From JAABTH01 sp964492615 (GTDB taxonomy: Bacteria > Bacillota > Dethiobacteria > DTU022): 12,045 nt of DNA. This document shows, one piece after another, positions 1-6,448 of the stretch (its first letter is position 1; each line of letters starts with the position of its first letter). Below the pieces are notes generated by a model. It had not been told where the DNA came from. It searched no databases and saw only the letters and a program-made list of their open reading frames with translations. A program made the position numbers and the translations under genes. The stretch covers positions 1 to 12,045 of the forward strand of contig CAZBKZ010000057.1 of NCBI GenBank assembly GCA_964492615.1, written 5' to 3'.

Positions 1-263
1 TCCACCAGATAGCCGAGCTGCTGCTTAAGAAGCTGGCTTCAAGGTTGGCCCAAACTGCAGACCTGACCCTGCAGTGGGACGATGGAGTACTGACTTACCT
101 CTCTGAACGCGGTTATGATCCGGCTTTCGGAGCACGTCCGCTGAAGAGAGTTATTCAGCAGGAAGTAGAAACACCACTTTCACGGCAGATTATCGCCGGT
201 AAAGTTTCGCCCAAAGACCTGGTGACCATAACCAGGGGTAGCGAAGGCCTGGTGTTTCAATAA
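1..263 (+). CDS. clpB: ClpB disaggregase, C-terminal fragment (5' end outside window)
   Basis: ClpB is a hexameric AAA+ ATPase that, with DnaK/DnaJ/GrpE, pulls polypeptides out of aggregates in the cytoplasm. Only about the last 86 residues are present; the frame is open from base 3, so the gene starts upstream of the window. What remains is the small C-terminal subdomain of the second AAA+ module. The stretch SERGYDPAFGARPLKR carries the sensor-2 GAR motif, and the following IQQEVETPLSRQIIAG closely matches the usual ClpB ending. The lack of a longer tail separates it from ClpA and fits ClpB. The stop is TAA at 261-263, followed at once by a terminator, so clpB is probably the last gene of its transcript. 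A ClpC-type protein is possible but fits less well. Confidence 0.9.
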   Translation, partial: HQIAELLLKKLASRLAQTADLTLQWDDGVLTYLSERGYDPAFGARPLKRVIQQEVETPLSRQIIAGKVSPKDLVTITRGSEGLVFQ

Positions 264-269
264 AATTTC

Positions 270-303
270 AGGGGCGGGTGATAAATTTTCCTGCCCCTTT
301 TAT
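270..303 (+). terminator. Intrinsic terminator after clpB
   Basis: The arms AGGGGCGGG (270-278) and CCTGCCCCT (290-298) form a 9-bp stem with one G-U pair and an 11-nt loop, running into a short T tract at 298-301. It lies 7 bases after the clpB stop and just before the cupin ribosome binding site, so the cupin gene would need its own promoter or read-through. Confidence 0.65.
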
Positions 304-318
304 CTGTGGGGGAGTAAC

Positions 319-678
319 ATGGAAAAAGTTAATGTTAAGGAAAAGCTAAACCAGTTCAGTGAGCATTGGCAACCGAAAATCATCGGTGAATTAAACGAAT
401 CCCACGTTAAGGTGGCCCGCCTGAAGGGAGAATTTGTCTGGCACAGTCATGATAGTGAAGATGAAATGTTCTATGTTATAGAAGGGGAACTAAAGATTTG
501 TTTTCGCGAACGGGAAGTTACCCTGAAAAAAGATGAATTTATTATTGTTCCCCGCGGTGTTGATCATAAACCCGTGGCCGAACAGGAAGTACAGGTAATG
601 TTGATCGAAGCAAAAACAACCGTGAACACAGGCAATATTCGTAATGAGAGAACGGTAGAAAACCCTGAAATAATATAG
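319..678 (+). CDS. Small single-domain cupin protein
   Basis: A 119-aa cupin_2-type beta-barrel protein, probably metal-binding and cytoplasmic; its substrate cannot be told from sequence. Cupin motif 1 is present as H42-x-H44-x4-E49-x6-G56 and motif 2 as P78-x-G80-x2-H83, which would give the usual three-His/one-Glu metal site. No signal peptide, membrane segment or extra domain is visible. The start is supported by a GGGGGAG ribosome binding site about 5 bases upstream of the ATG. The TAG stop (676-678) is also the first three bases of an inverted-repeat element, so the repeat may have set the present C-terminus. Relatives of this size are often annotated as mannose-6-phosphate isomerase-like cupins, but nothing here supports that reaction. 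Confidence 0.85.
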   Translation: MEKVNVKEKLNQFSEHWQPKIIGELNESHVKVARLKGEFVWHSHDSEDEMFYVIEGELKICFREREVTLKKDEFIIVPRGVDHKPVAEQEVQVMLIEAKTTVNTGNIRNERTVENPEII

Positions 679-751
679 GGGTGCAGCGGGCTGCACCCGG
701 GTTCAATCACCATACATTTGCCTTTTGCGGGCGCAGCACGCTGCGCCCCTA
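676..751. repeat. REPIN/MITE-like double-hairpin repeat
   Basis: Two GC-rich hairpins lie head to head. Hairpin 1 is GGGTGCAG/CTGCACCC (679-686/691-698); hairpin 2 is GGGCGCAG/CTGCGCCC (729-736/741-748). The outermost 13 bases are also inverted copies: TAGGGGTGCAGCG (676-688) against CGCTGCGCCCCTA (739-751), one mismatch. This nested symmetry over 76 bp is typical of paired REP sequences mobilised by REP-associated tyrosine transposases, or of a very small MITE. It lacks a proper T tract, so it is not an obvious terminator. The rest of this intergenic stretch (752-843) holds nothing else I can name. Confidence 0.6.
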
Positions 752-843
752 CATGTAATGAACCTAATGTCAATACCATTATTATTTTGTGGTTTCCCAT
801 TTACGGGAACCTGGCATGAATGCGGCAGGTGCAACTTGCAAAT

Positions 844-1425
844 CTAGTTAATTTTTGCAATAAATTCTTTCCCGGCATTATAGGCTTTAGCCAGCGCCTC
901 GGGGTCACCCGCTACCTCACCCTTCGCATCATAACCGCGCAGGGAAAGCTCACCAGTTAAAACATGGTTTATATTGTGGAAGAAAACTTTGACAATCTGG
1001 AGGGCATTTTCACAATAACTCTTGTTCTTTAAAGCGCCCACACAGATAAAAAAGCCAGGATGCTTGGCATTTTCGGGAATAAAGGGTTTTTCCAGGGTAT
1101 ACTTGGCATTCCACCAGCACTGAAAACGATCGATAAACATCTTCATCTGGGCATTCAATGAAGCAAAGGTAACCGGACTGGCCATAACCAGCGCATCCGA
1201 TTCAATTAATTTAGGATATATATCACGCATATCGTCCTTCAAAATACAAACGCCATCTTTTGCACAGGCATCACAGGCCTGGCAAGGCCGGAAATTCAGG
1301 TCGTTAACCCGAACCAGTTCTACCTTCCAGCCAGCTTCTTCTGCGGCTCGGCAAAACTCCTGCAGTAACCGATCGCTATTACCACCCTTCCGGGGGCTTG
1401 AAGCTACTGCCAGCAGGGTTTTCAC
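844..1425 (-). CDS. Iron-sulfur flavoprotein / NADPH-dependent FMN reductase family
   Basis: A 193-aa flavodoxin-fold protein that should bind FMN and, by its cysteine pattern, a [4Fe-4S] cluster. The N-terminal strand-loop ASSPRKGGNS (residues 8-17) is the phosphate-binding loop of the FMN_red family. Residues 48-60 hold C48-x2-C51-x2-C54-x5-C60, the compact motif of the archaeal/clostridial iron-sulfur flavoprotein Isf, in which the matching cysteines sit at almost the same positions. A conserved SPV(T/Y)-type loop follows near residue 83. Members pass electrons from ferredoxin or NAD(P)H to O2, H2O2 or other acceptors in anaerobes; the acceptor here is unknown. The start is GTG (1425) with AAGGAAG about 9 bases upstream. 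The gene is divergent from the deacetylase and probably monocistronic. Confidence 0.87.
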   Translation of the reverse strand: MKTLLAVASSPRKGGNSDRLLQEFCRAAEEAGWKVELVRVNDLNFRPCQACDACAKDGVCILKDDMRDIYPKLIESDALVMASPVTFASLNAQMKMFIDRFQCWWNAKYTLEKPFIPENAKHPGFFICVGALKNKSYCENALQIVKVFFHNINHVLTGELSLRGYDAKGEVAGDPEALAKAYNAGKEFIAKIN

Positions 1426-1453
1426 TATAGATCACTTCCTTTTTCCAATTTTG

Positions 1454-1522
1454 TAAGATTGCTATTGTTTAATCTTTTTTTGTAGGTTACCATATAAGCA
1501 ATTAAAAGTGAACGCAATCTTA
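1454..1522. promoter_or_regulatory. 9-bp inverted repeat in divergent intergenic region
   Basis: Perfect inverted repeat TAAGATTGC (1454-1462) and GCAATCTTA (1514-1522) inside the 114-bp gap between the flavoprotein and deacetylase starts. The arms lie 60 bp apart centre to centre, one near each gene. It could be a pair of binding sites for a shared regulator. No good -35/-10 pair could be assigned to either gene, so the regulatory role is a guess. Confidence 0.3.
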
Positions 1523-1539
1523 AATATAAAAAGGGTGAT

Positions 1540-2460
1540 ATGCAAGTGGCCGCTTATGCTAACCGGACTGAAAGACAACCAAAAAGCAAAAAAGGACTGC
1601 GGGTTTTTCTCTTTATCATTCTACTGCTAATTGTTACCGCCCTGGGTATTTTTAGCCTGATCCAGTATTTATCAATCAACAGCCTGCAAAAGGAAATGGA
1701 TACAATCAGGGAAAACCTGGATCAGGTTACAGAAGAAAACAGGATCCTGCAGCAGCGCTACGATGAAATATATGAAGAGAACGTAAAATTACGCGAAGAT
1801 AACCACATGCTGCGTTCTTCTAACATAATCAGTTACGGCAATCGTGAAGTTAACAAGGTTGCCATTACTATTGACGACGGAGCCAGGCCAGAGCTGATTG
1901 AAAAAACCCTTCAATACCTGCGGGAAAACGATGTGAAAGCAACCTTCTTTCCCATGGGATCATGGGTTGAGCTACATCCCGAAGTGTGGCAGCAGGCTGT
2001 TAGTGAAGGGCATGAACTGGGAAACCACACTTACAGCCACGCCTTTTTAACCACAATTTCCGAAGAGAGGGTTAAGGAAGAGCTGGATCTTTGGCAGGAC
2101 ACTATCAACGAGGCACTGGGCTACAGTTACGATACTTTTTTCTTCCGGCCGCCCGGGATGGATGGTTTCACCTCCACAGGCAGTAATAAAACAAAACAGC
2201 TGCAGGAGATTATTGCAGACCGGGGAATGGTCCCCATCCTCTGGGATATTGAGCTGGTTTATGCCCTGCGCAATGAAATAGCAACAACTTCACGCATTAC
2301 ACAGCATGTGCTGGACAATGCCCGGCCAGGAAGCATTGTTCTTTTGCATTTTACACCTAATGACATCGAGGCTCTTCCCGGAATTATCTCCGGGCTGAGA
2401 AATCGCGGACTGGAGCCCTGTTCCCTGCGCGAACTTCTGCTGGCCGACTTCCAGGGTTAA
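1540..2460 (+). CDS. Membrane-anchored coiled-coil polysaccharide deacetylase (NodB domain, CE4)
   Basis: A 306-aa protein predicted to sit in the cytoplasmic membrane with its enzyme outside. After a basic N-terminus (residues 11-21), a single hydrophobic helix spans about 21-43. A heptad-rich, Glu-rich coiled coil follows (about 46-92), then a NodB domain from about 106 to 300. CE4 motifs: T110-I-D112-D113 (motif 1), H163-x3-H167 (metal-binding motif 2), R203-P-P-G (motif 3) and L269-H270 (motif 5). Motif 4, normally with a DW-type tail, is only WDIELVY at 235-241. The family removes acetyl groups from peptidoglycan, chitin-like or other wall polysaccharides; the substrate is unknown. The start has AAGGGTGAT just upstream. 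It runs convergently into dctM with only 9 bp between the stops. Confidence 0.87.
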   Translation: MQVAAYANRTERQPKSKKGLRVFLFIILLLIVTALGIFSLIQYLSINSLQKEMDTIRENLDQVTEENRILQQRYDEIYEENVKLREDNHMLRSSNIISYGNREVNKVAITIDDGARPELIEKTLQYLRENDVKATFFPMGSWVELHPEVWQQAVSEGHELGNHTYSHAFLTTISEERVKEELDLWQDTINEALGYSYDTFFFRPPGMDGFTSTGSNKTKQLQEIIADRGMVPILWDIELVYALRNEIATTSRITQHVLDNARPGSIVLLHFTPNDIEALPGIISGLRNRGLEPCSLRELLLADFQG

Positions 2461-2478
2461 AAACTTCAATCAGTGAAG
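2459..2478 (-). terminator. Weak intrinsic terminator at end of dctPQM
   Basis: On the minus strand CTTCA-CTGAT-TGAAG followed by TTTTT forms a 5-bp hairpin with a U tract, overlapping both the dctM stop and the convergent deacetylase stop. It is short, so the call is tentative, but the position is right. Confidence 0.4.
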
Positions 2479-3777
2479 CAACGAAGGTAAAAAAGTTACC
2501 AACCCGGGAAAGGCAATCAGGATGACCAGGCAAATAATGATGGCAAACAGGAAAGGCCAGATACCACTGAAAATAACTTCAAGCGGAATGTCACGAGCCA
2601 CCCCCTTAATAATATAAACATTCATGCCTACAGGCGGAGTTATTACTCCCATGGCGACAACCATTACTGTGATTACCCCAAACCAGATCGGATCATAACC
2701 TAGCACAGTTACAGCAACCGGCAAAAAGATGGGTATGGTCAGCAAAATCAGGGCCAGGGCATCAATAAAACAGCCCAGGACCAGGTAAATTAACAGGATT
2801 AAGGCCATTACCAAAAATGAAGGAATGGCCAGGTCAGCAACCAGTCCGGCCATATCAAAAGGAATTCTGCTCACAGCAATAAAACGACCAAATATTATTG
2901 CAGCAGCGACCAGCAACATAATCATAGCAGTGGTTCTAGTGGTGTCTCTCAAAGACCTGGCAATTATCTTTAAGCTTAACTTACCCTGCAACAGGGTTAC
3001 CAGCACAACCCCGGCTACACCCACTGCCCCGGCTTCTGTAGGCGAAAACCAACCGGCAAAAAGACCACCCAGCGATATGGCAAATATAACCAGAACCTCA
3101 AACAGGCCGCCGCCGAGAGCGGTAAATCGCTCGCGCCAGCTGAACTTTTCACCTGCCGGGCCAATAGATGGATTACGCCTGGCCAGGATATAAACAACAA
3201 CCATATACAGAAACATCAGGAGCAAACCGGGCACTATACCAGCCAGGAAGAGTTTGCCGACTGACTGCTCGGCAGAAATACCGTAGACTATAAATATTAC
3301 ACTGGGCGGAATCAAAACGCCGAGGGCGCCCCCGGCCGCCACACTTGCTGTTGACAGGGCCGGGCTGTAATCGTACTTACGCATCTCCGGCAGGGCAATA
3401 GCGCCGATAGTTGCCGCAGTTGCTGTATTTGAACCGCATACCGCCCCGAAGAGCGCACAGGTTGCCTGGGTGGCTATAGCCAGCCCTCCCGGCAGGTGAC
3501 CGACCATCTTGTAAGCCAGATTGTACAGGCGTGAACCTATTCCGGCATGAAATGCAAGGAAACCCATCCAGATAAACATGGGAATGACACTTAGCGAATA
3601 ACTGGAAAAAGTCGAAAAGAGGTCTTTTGAAACCAGGGCAAAAGCGGCCTGCAGATTGGTCAGGTAGGCAAACCCGGCAAACCCGACCAGGGCCATCACA
3701 TAGGCGATAGGCATTCTGAATATAATCAGAATGAAAAAAAGGATTATACCTGTAAGGCCTGCAGCTGTAGGGCTCAT
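2470..3777 (-). CDS. dctM: TRAP transporter large permease, DctM
   Basis: A 435-aa integral membrane protein, the transport channel of a tripartite ATP-independent periplasmic-type (TRAP) importer. It works with DctQ and the solute-binding DctP to bring in a carboxylate-like solute using an ion gradient. Hydrophobic helices run the whole length (about 12 segments). Family signatures are visible: GAVCGSNTATAATIG followed by a P-E-M motif (111-132), LGVLIPPSVIFIVYG (152-166) and LFLAGIVPG (177-185). Length is normal for DctM. The ATG overlaps the dctQ stop by 4 bases (ATGA), a translational-coupling arrangement. It is the last gene of the operon. The solute cannot be read from the permease. Confidence 0.95.
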   Translation of the reverse strand: MSPTAAGLTGIILFFILIIFRMPIAYVMALVGFAGFAYLTNLQAAFALVSKDLFSTFSSYSLSVIPMFIWMGFLAFHAGIGSRLYNLAYKMVGHLPGGLAIATQATCALFGAVCGSNTATAATIGAIALPEMRKYDYSPALSTASVAAGGALGVLIPPSVIFIVYGISAEQSVGKLFLAGIVPGLLLMFLYMVVVYILARRNPSIGPAGEKFSWRERFTALGGGLFEVLVIFAISLGGLFAGWFSPTEAGAVGVAGVVLVTLLQGKLSLKIIARSLRDTTRTTAMIMLLVAAAIIFGRFIAVSRIPFDMAGLVADLAIPSFLVMALILLIYLVLGCFIDALALILLTIPIFLPVAVTVLGYDPIWFGVITVMVVAMGVITPPVGMNVYIIKGVARDIPLEVIFSGIWPFLFAIIICLVILIAFPGLVTFLPSLLH

Positions 3778-4262
3778 TCCTGCTCACCCCCACAGACCTT
3801 TTTCAGAAACTGCATGAAAACCACCAATGTTAAAAGTAAAAACCCAAGCGCCACCAGGTATATATAAGGGTAAAAGATCATCTGCGTTGTTGGCGACACT
3901 TCTCCCGTATGGGCAATGCGAAGCCCGTAAGCAAAAAGATTGTAAGCAGCAAAACCAAGGAATACTATTGAGGGAACAGCCAGGACAATCTCGATCAAAC
4001 GCTGAATACGCGGCGTAAACTTTTCCAAAATAAACTCAATGGCTATATGTCCGTTTTCTACGGCACAGCGAGCTAGGGAAAGACCAACTGCAGAAGCGGT
4101 TAAAAAGCCAACCATCTCGTAAGTGCCAAGTATGGAATAATCAAGAAGGGTTCTGCCGATAACATTTGCCACAACCAGCAGGGCCGTGCCGGCCAGGATT
4201 AACCCGGCCAGCAGATCAAAAGCCCTGCTTGATTTAATTACTATAGTTTCGAGTATATTCAT
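3774..4262 (-). CDS. dctQ: TRAP transporter small permease, DctQ
   Basis: A 162-aa membrane protein with four predicted helices (about 17-36, 50-68, 87-111 and 130-152), the usual DctQ topology. It pairs with DctM in the membrane. The short segment NGHIAIEF (70-77) matches the conserved 'HI' stretch after the second helix of the family. It begins 31 bases after the dctP stop, with TAGGATGATG before the ATG as a modest ribosome binding site, and its stop overlaps the dctM start. The order dctP-dctQ-dctM on one strand with tight spacing marks one transcription unit. Confidence 0.93.
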   Translation of the reverse strand: MNILETIVIKSSRAFDLLAGLILAGTALLVVANVIGRTLLDYSILGTYEMVGFLTASAVGLSLARCAVENGHIAIEFILEKFTPRIQRLIEIVLAVPSIVFLGFAAYNLFAYGLRIAHTGEVSPTTQMIFYPYIYLVALGFLLLTLVVFMQFLKKVCGGEQE

Positions 4263-4293
4263 TTGTTCATCATCCTATCTGCCTGAGTTTGCC

Positions 4294-5376
4294 TTAATAC
4301 TGTGCGGCGAGGCGCTTAACCGTGGCAAGAATTTCTTCGCCGGGAAAGCCCTGCTGGTTCATTCTCTCTATGAAATCTTCCTGGATTGGCTCAACCTTTT
4401 CAATCCATAGAGCGGTCTCTTCATCAGACAGGGTAATTACCTCCTGGCCTGTTTCTTCAACCGCCCACTCCAGGGCACTGCTGTTCTGCACATCCCACAA
4501 GCCGGCAGCCACCTCTTCGAAAAATTGCTCATTGACAGAAAGGAATATTTCCTGCAGATCGGCAGGAAGCTGATCCCATTTTTCCTGGTTCATGGTAATA
4601 AAAAAGATACAGTTATATAAAAAGGGTGTGCGGGTCACATAATCTGTAACCTCAGCATGACGCCAGCCCTGTAAAACCTCGATCGGGGCCAGGTTGCCCT
4701 CGACAATACCGCGTGAGAGGGCTTCATAGGCATCAGGCTGGGGCATCGCTTCGGGGGATGCCCCCAGGAGAGCCAGGGTATCGGCGCTCAGACCGGCCGC
4801 CCTTATTTTCATTCCCTGCAGGTCACTCAGGTTATTAACCGGCCTGGTGGTAAATAGATCGCCCGGGCCGGTAGTCAGCACAAACATTAACTGCGTATCC
4901 TGGATCTCCTGTGGGTTAAGCTCTTTTATTCCTTCCCAGGCTACTTTACTGGCAGCATAAGAACTCTTATAAATAATACCGGGCAGTTCAAAAGCTTCCA
5001 GTACGGGAAAGCGTCCACGGGTATAGAAAAATGCCGAGAGGCCAATATCGGCTATTCCCGATACTACCCCTTCGTATATTTCAGCCGACTTTAACAAGGT
5101 TTCCCCGGGATAGCTATCAATAGCAATTCTACCCCCGCTGGCTTCGTCCAACGCCTCGGCCCAACCCTGGACCAAAACAGTTTCCCCGGGGTGAACTGCC
5201 GGGAAAAAATGAGCAAGCGAAAAAGTATATACCTGGCTATCATCAACAATTGCTTCTTCTTGATCCAGGTTATCAGGGATACCGTTTGACGCTTCACCTT
5301 CAGGCTGATCACCCCCACAACCGGCCATCACTATAAGCAGTATTCCTAAAAGCATTACTAAGATTTTTTTCTTCAA
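4294..5376 (-). CDS. dctP: TRAP transporter solute-binding lipoprotein, DctP
   Basis: The extracytoplasmic solute receptor of the TRAP system, 360 aa from a TTG start at 5376. That start is chosen because AGGAGG lies 8 bases upstream and the product then begins as a lipoprotein signal: Lys-rich start, hydrophobic core, lipobox VMAGC with Cys20 as the lipidated residue. An upstream ATG at 5490 in the same frame would add 38 residues across a terminator hairpin and spoil the signal, so it is rejected. DctP-family marks are KIRAAG with Arg192, which in relatives grips the carboxylate of the ligand, and YEALSRGIVEG (217-227). An acidic linker (about 24-46) separates the anchor from the domain. 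Ligand unknown. A lipid-anchored receptor fits a Gram-positive cell. Confidence 0.92.
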   Translation of the reverse strand: MKKKILVMLLGILLIVMAGCGGDQPEGEASNGIPDNLDQEEAIVDDSQVYTFSLAHFFPAVHPGETVLVQGWAEALDEASGGRIAIDSYPGETLLKSAEIYEGVVSGIADIGLSAFFYTRGRFPVLEAFELPGIIYKSSYAASKVAWEGIKELNPQEIQDTQLMFVLTTGPGDLFTTRPVNNLSDLQGMKIRAAGLSADTLALLGASPEAMPQPDAYEALSRGIVEGNLAPIEVLQGWRHAEVTDYVTRTPFLYNCIFFITMNQEKWDQLPADLQEIFLSVNEQFFEEVAAGLWDVQNSSALEWAVEETGQEVITLSDEETALWIEKVEPIQEDFIERMNQQGFPGEEILATVKRLAAQY

Positions 5377-5421
5377 TTCTAATTCCTCCTCTTGCAGAAA
5401 GTTGTTGTAAGAGGTCAGGGC

Positions 5422-5447
5422 AAAAAAATAAACTCCGCAAGGAGTTT
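5422..5447 (-). terminator. Intrinsic terminator/attenuator in dctP leader, hairpin 2
   Basis: On the minus strand AAACTCC-TTGC-GGAGTTT (7-bp perfect stem, tetraloop; 5447-5430) is followed by A and seven Ts. It lies about 45 bases upstream of the dctP start, after the previous operon has already been terminated, so its natural reading is conditional termination of the dctP transcript. Confidence 0.65.
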
Positions 5448-5454
5448 GGCAAAC

Positions 5455-5483
5455 AAAAAATATACCGGCTTTCTGACCGGCAT
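5455..5483 (-). terminator. Intrinsic terminator-like hairpin in dctP leader, hairpin 1
   Basis: On the minus strand ATGCCGG-8 nt loop-CCGGTAT (7 bp with one G-U; 5483-5462) is followed by A and six Ts. It directly precedes the second terminator. The leader before it (about 5484-5590) contains further pairing segments, including GGCAGG and a partly paired CAGAGATA...TATCTG arm. No known riboswitch class was recognised. Confidence 0.5.
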
Positions 5484-5594
5484 AAGTCATTTGAATCCCT
5501 GCCGTCCTACCATGCTACGCCAGATACTTTTCGACATTATCTCTGAAAATCCTGCCCGGCACACTAATTTCTTTATTATTTTTTCTACGCACAT

Positions 5595-5626
5595 TAAAAA
5601 AGGGTATCCTGTAAACAGGATACCCT
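5595..5626 (-). terminator. Strong intrinsic terminator of the sulfur operon
   Basis: Arms AGGGTATCCTG (5601-5611) and CAGGATACCCT (5616-5626) form a perfect 11-bp stem with a 4-nt loop. On the minus strand it is followed by five or six Ts. It lies about 47 bases beyond the stop of the DsrE-like gene and separates that operon from dctPQM. Confidence 0.88.
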
Positions 5627-5672
5627 TTCCATTATCCATTAAAAATCAGCTTTAAAATACAACCCGCCTATG

Positions 5673-6047
5673 TTAAAAACTAAGCACTGCTCCGGCATCA
5701 AGAGCAAGATCATTTAAGGTGGCAGCACCGGCGATCACTGCTTCTTCAACCAGGTCTTCCTCTTTGATCGCTCCTCCGAAGAGCTGCATGCTCTGCTGGC
5801 AGGCCATTATTTTAACACCCTGGGCCGCAGTTTCTTTCAAAACTTCATAGAGTGATGGAAACTGACCGATTTTTACTTTTTCCGCTTCACTTTTTACCAG
5901 GTTTTTTAAACCCAACCCCAGGAAGTAAACTGTCGCTTCCTGCCCCATTGCCCTGGCTGTCTGGGCCAGGATCAGGGGGGCGTAAAGTCTTTCGGGTGTT
6001 TCGGTACCGCTGGTCTGCACGTATAAAATACTATCATTGTTTTTCAT
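5673..6047 (-). CDS. DsrE-family sulfur carrier-like protein
   Basis: A 124-aa soluble protein of the DsrE/DsrF-like fold, last gene of the sulfur operon. Proteins of this fold carry sulfur as a persulfide on a conserved cysteine, usually in complexes with TusA. The single cysteine is Cys83 in VKIMACQQSMQLFG (78-91), a motif typical of the DsrE/DrsE_2 families (C-Q-x-S-M). An N-terminal Rossmann-like start (ILYVQTSGTETPERLYAPL) fits the family, as does the length. The ATG has GGGGAGGAT upstream, and its first 14 bases overlap the end of the TusA-like gene in another frame, so the two are likely coupled. Oligomeric partners are not encoded here as DsrF/DsrH. A peroxiredoxin-like annotation would be misleading. 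Confidence 0.82.
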   Translation of the reverse strand: MKNNDSILYVQTSGTETPERLYAPLILAQTARAMGQEATVYFLGLGLKNLVKSEAEKVKIGQFPSLYEVLKETAAQGVKIMACQQSMQLFGGAIKEEDLVEEAVIAGAATLNDLALDAGAVLSF

Positions 6048-6411
6048 TTAAGGAATCCTCCCCGTTTGTTTTCTGAATCAGAAAGTGGAACTCACCATTT
6101 ACCTGTCGTTTGGCCAGCAGCTTGTGCCCGGCCCGTTTTACCCAGCGGGGAATATCTTCCCCAGAGGCAGGGTCATCTGCAACCAGCTCCATCATAGCCA
6201 TATCGTCCAACCGATCAATTTCCTCTTTGGCCCTCATTACCGGAACGGGGCAGTAAAGCCCCACGCAATCGACCAGGTGTATTTTTAAGTCGTTACTGCC
6301 GCTGCACCTGTAGCGTTCGTCTGTATTGTCGGGGCAGATCGGTTCATCGCAAAAAGGACAGCTGCAGCTATTTTTATTCTCATGCGAAATATCCTTGTTA
6401 TTATTAACCAT
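6034..6411 (-). CDS. TusA/SirA-like sulfurtransferase with Cys-rich N-terminal extension
   Basis: A 125-aa protein. Residues about 42-115 are a TusA-family domain: LYCPVPVMRAKEEI (52-65) holds the CPxP motif with acceptor Cys54, and VADDPASGEDIPRWVKRAGH (77-96) is the characteristic second half. TusA proteins take persulfide sulfur from a cysteine desulfurase and hand it to other carriers. Before the domain is an unusual extension of about 40 residues with C16-S-C18-x2-C21-x4-C26 and C36, suggestive of a zinc or iron-sulfur site or extra sulfur-holding thiols; ordinary TusA (about 80 aa) lacks it. Cys49 is a further thiol near the active site. GGGGAGG precedes the ATG. It starts 37 bases after iscU and overlaps the DsrE-like gene by 14 bases. 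Confidence 0.85.
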   Translation of the reverse strand: MVNNNKDISHENKNSCSCPFCDEPICPDNTDERYRCSGSNDLKIHLVDCVGLYCPVPVMRAKEEIDRLDDMAMMELVADDPASGEDIPRWVKRAGHKLLAKRQVNGEFHFLIQKTNGEDSLNEKQ

Positions 6412-6448
6412 TTCAGAACCTCCCCGGCAGTTTATTACCGCTCATGGC

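Noticed and set aside
782..843. Hairpin GGTTTCCC...GGGAACC as terminator of the flavoprotein gene
   Set aside because: The stem is bulged and no T run follows it on either strand.
3377..3793. Alternative open frame inside dctM/dctQ encoding a Cys/Arg-rich 138-aa product
   Set aside because: It overlaps the well-supported DctM frame and has the odd composition expected of a shadow frame.
5377..5490. A 38-residue N-terminal extension of DctP from an upstream ATG at 5490
   Set aside because: It would run through a terminator hairpin with a U run, has no matching ribosome binding site, and would bury the lipoprotein signal; the TTG at 5376 after AGGAGG explains the gene better.
5392..5655. An 87-aa plus-strand open frame across the dctP leader
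   Set aside because: It reads antisense through three terminator hairpins, has no ribosome binding site and no recognisable family; a chance frame.
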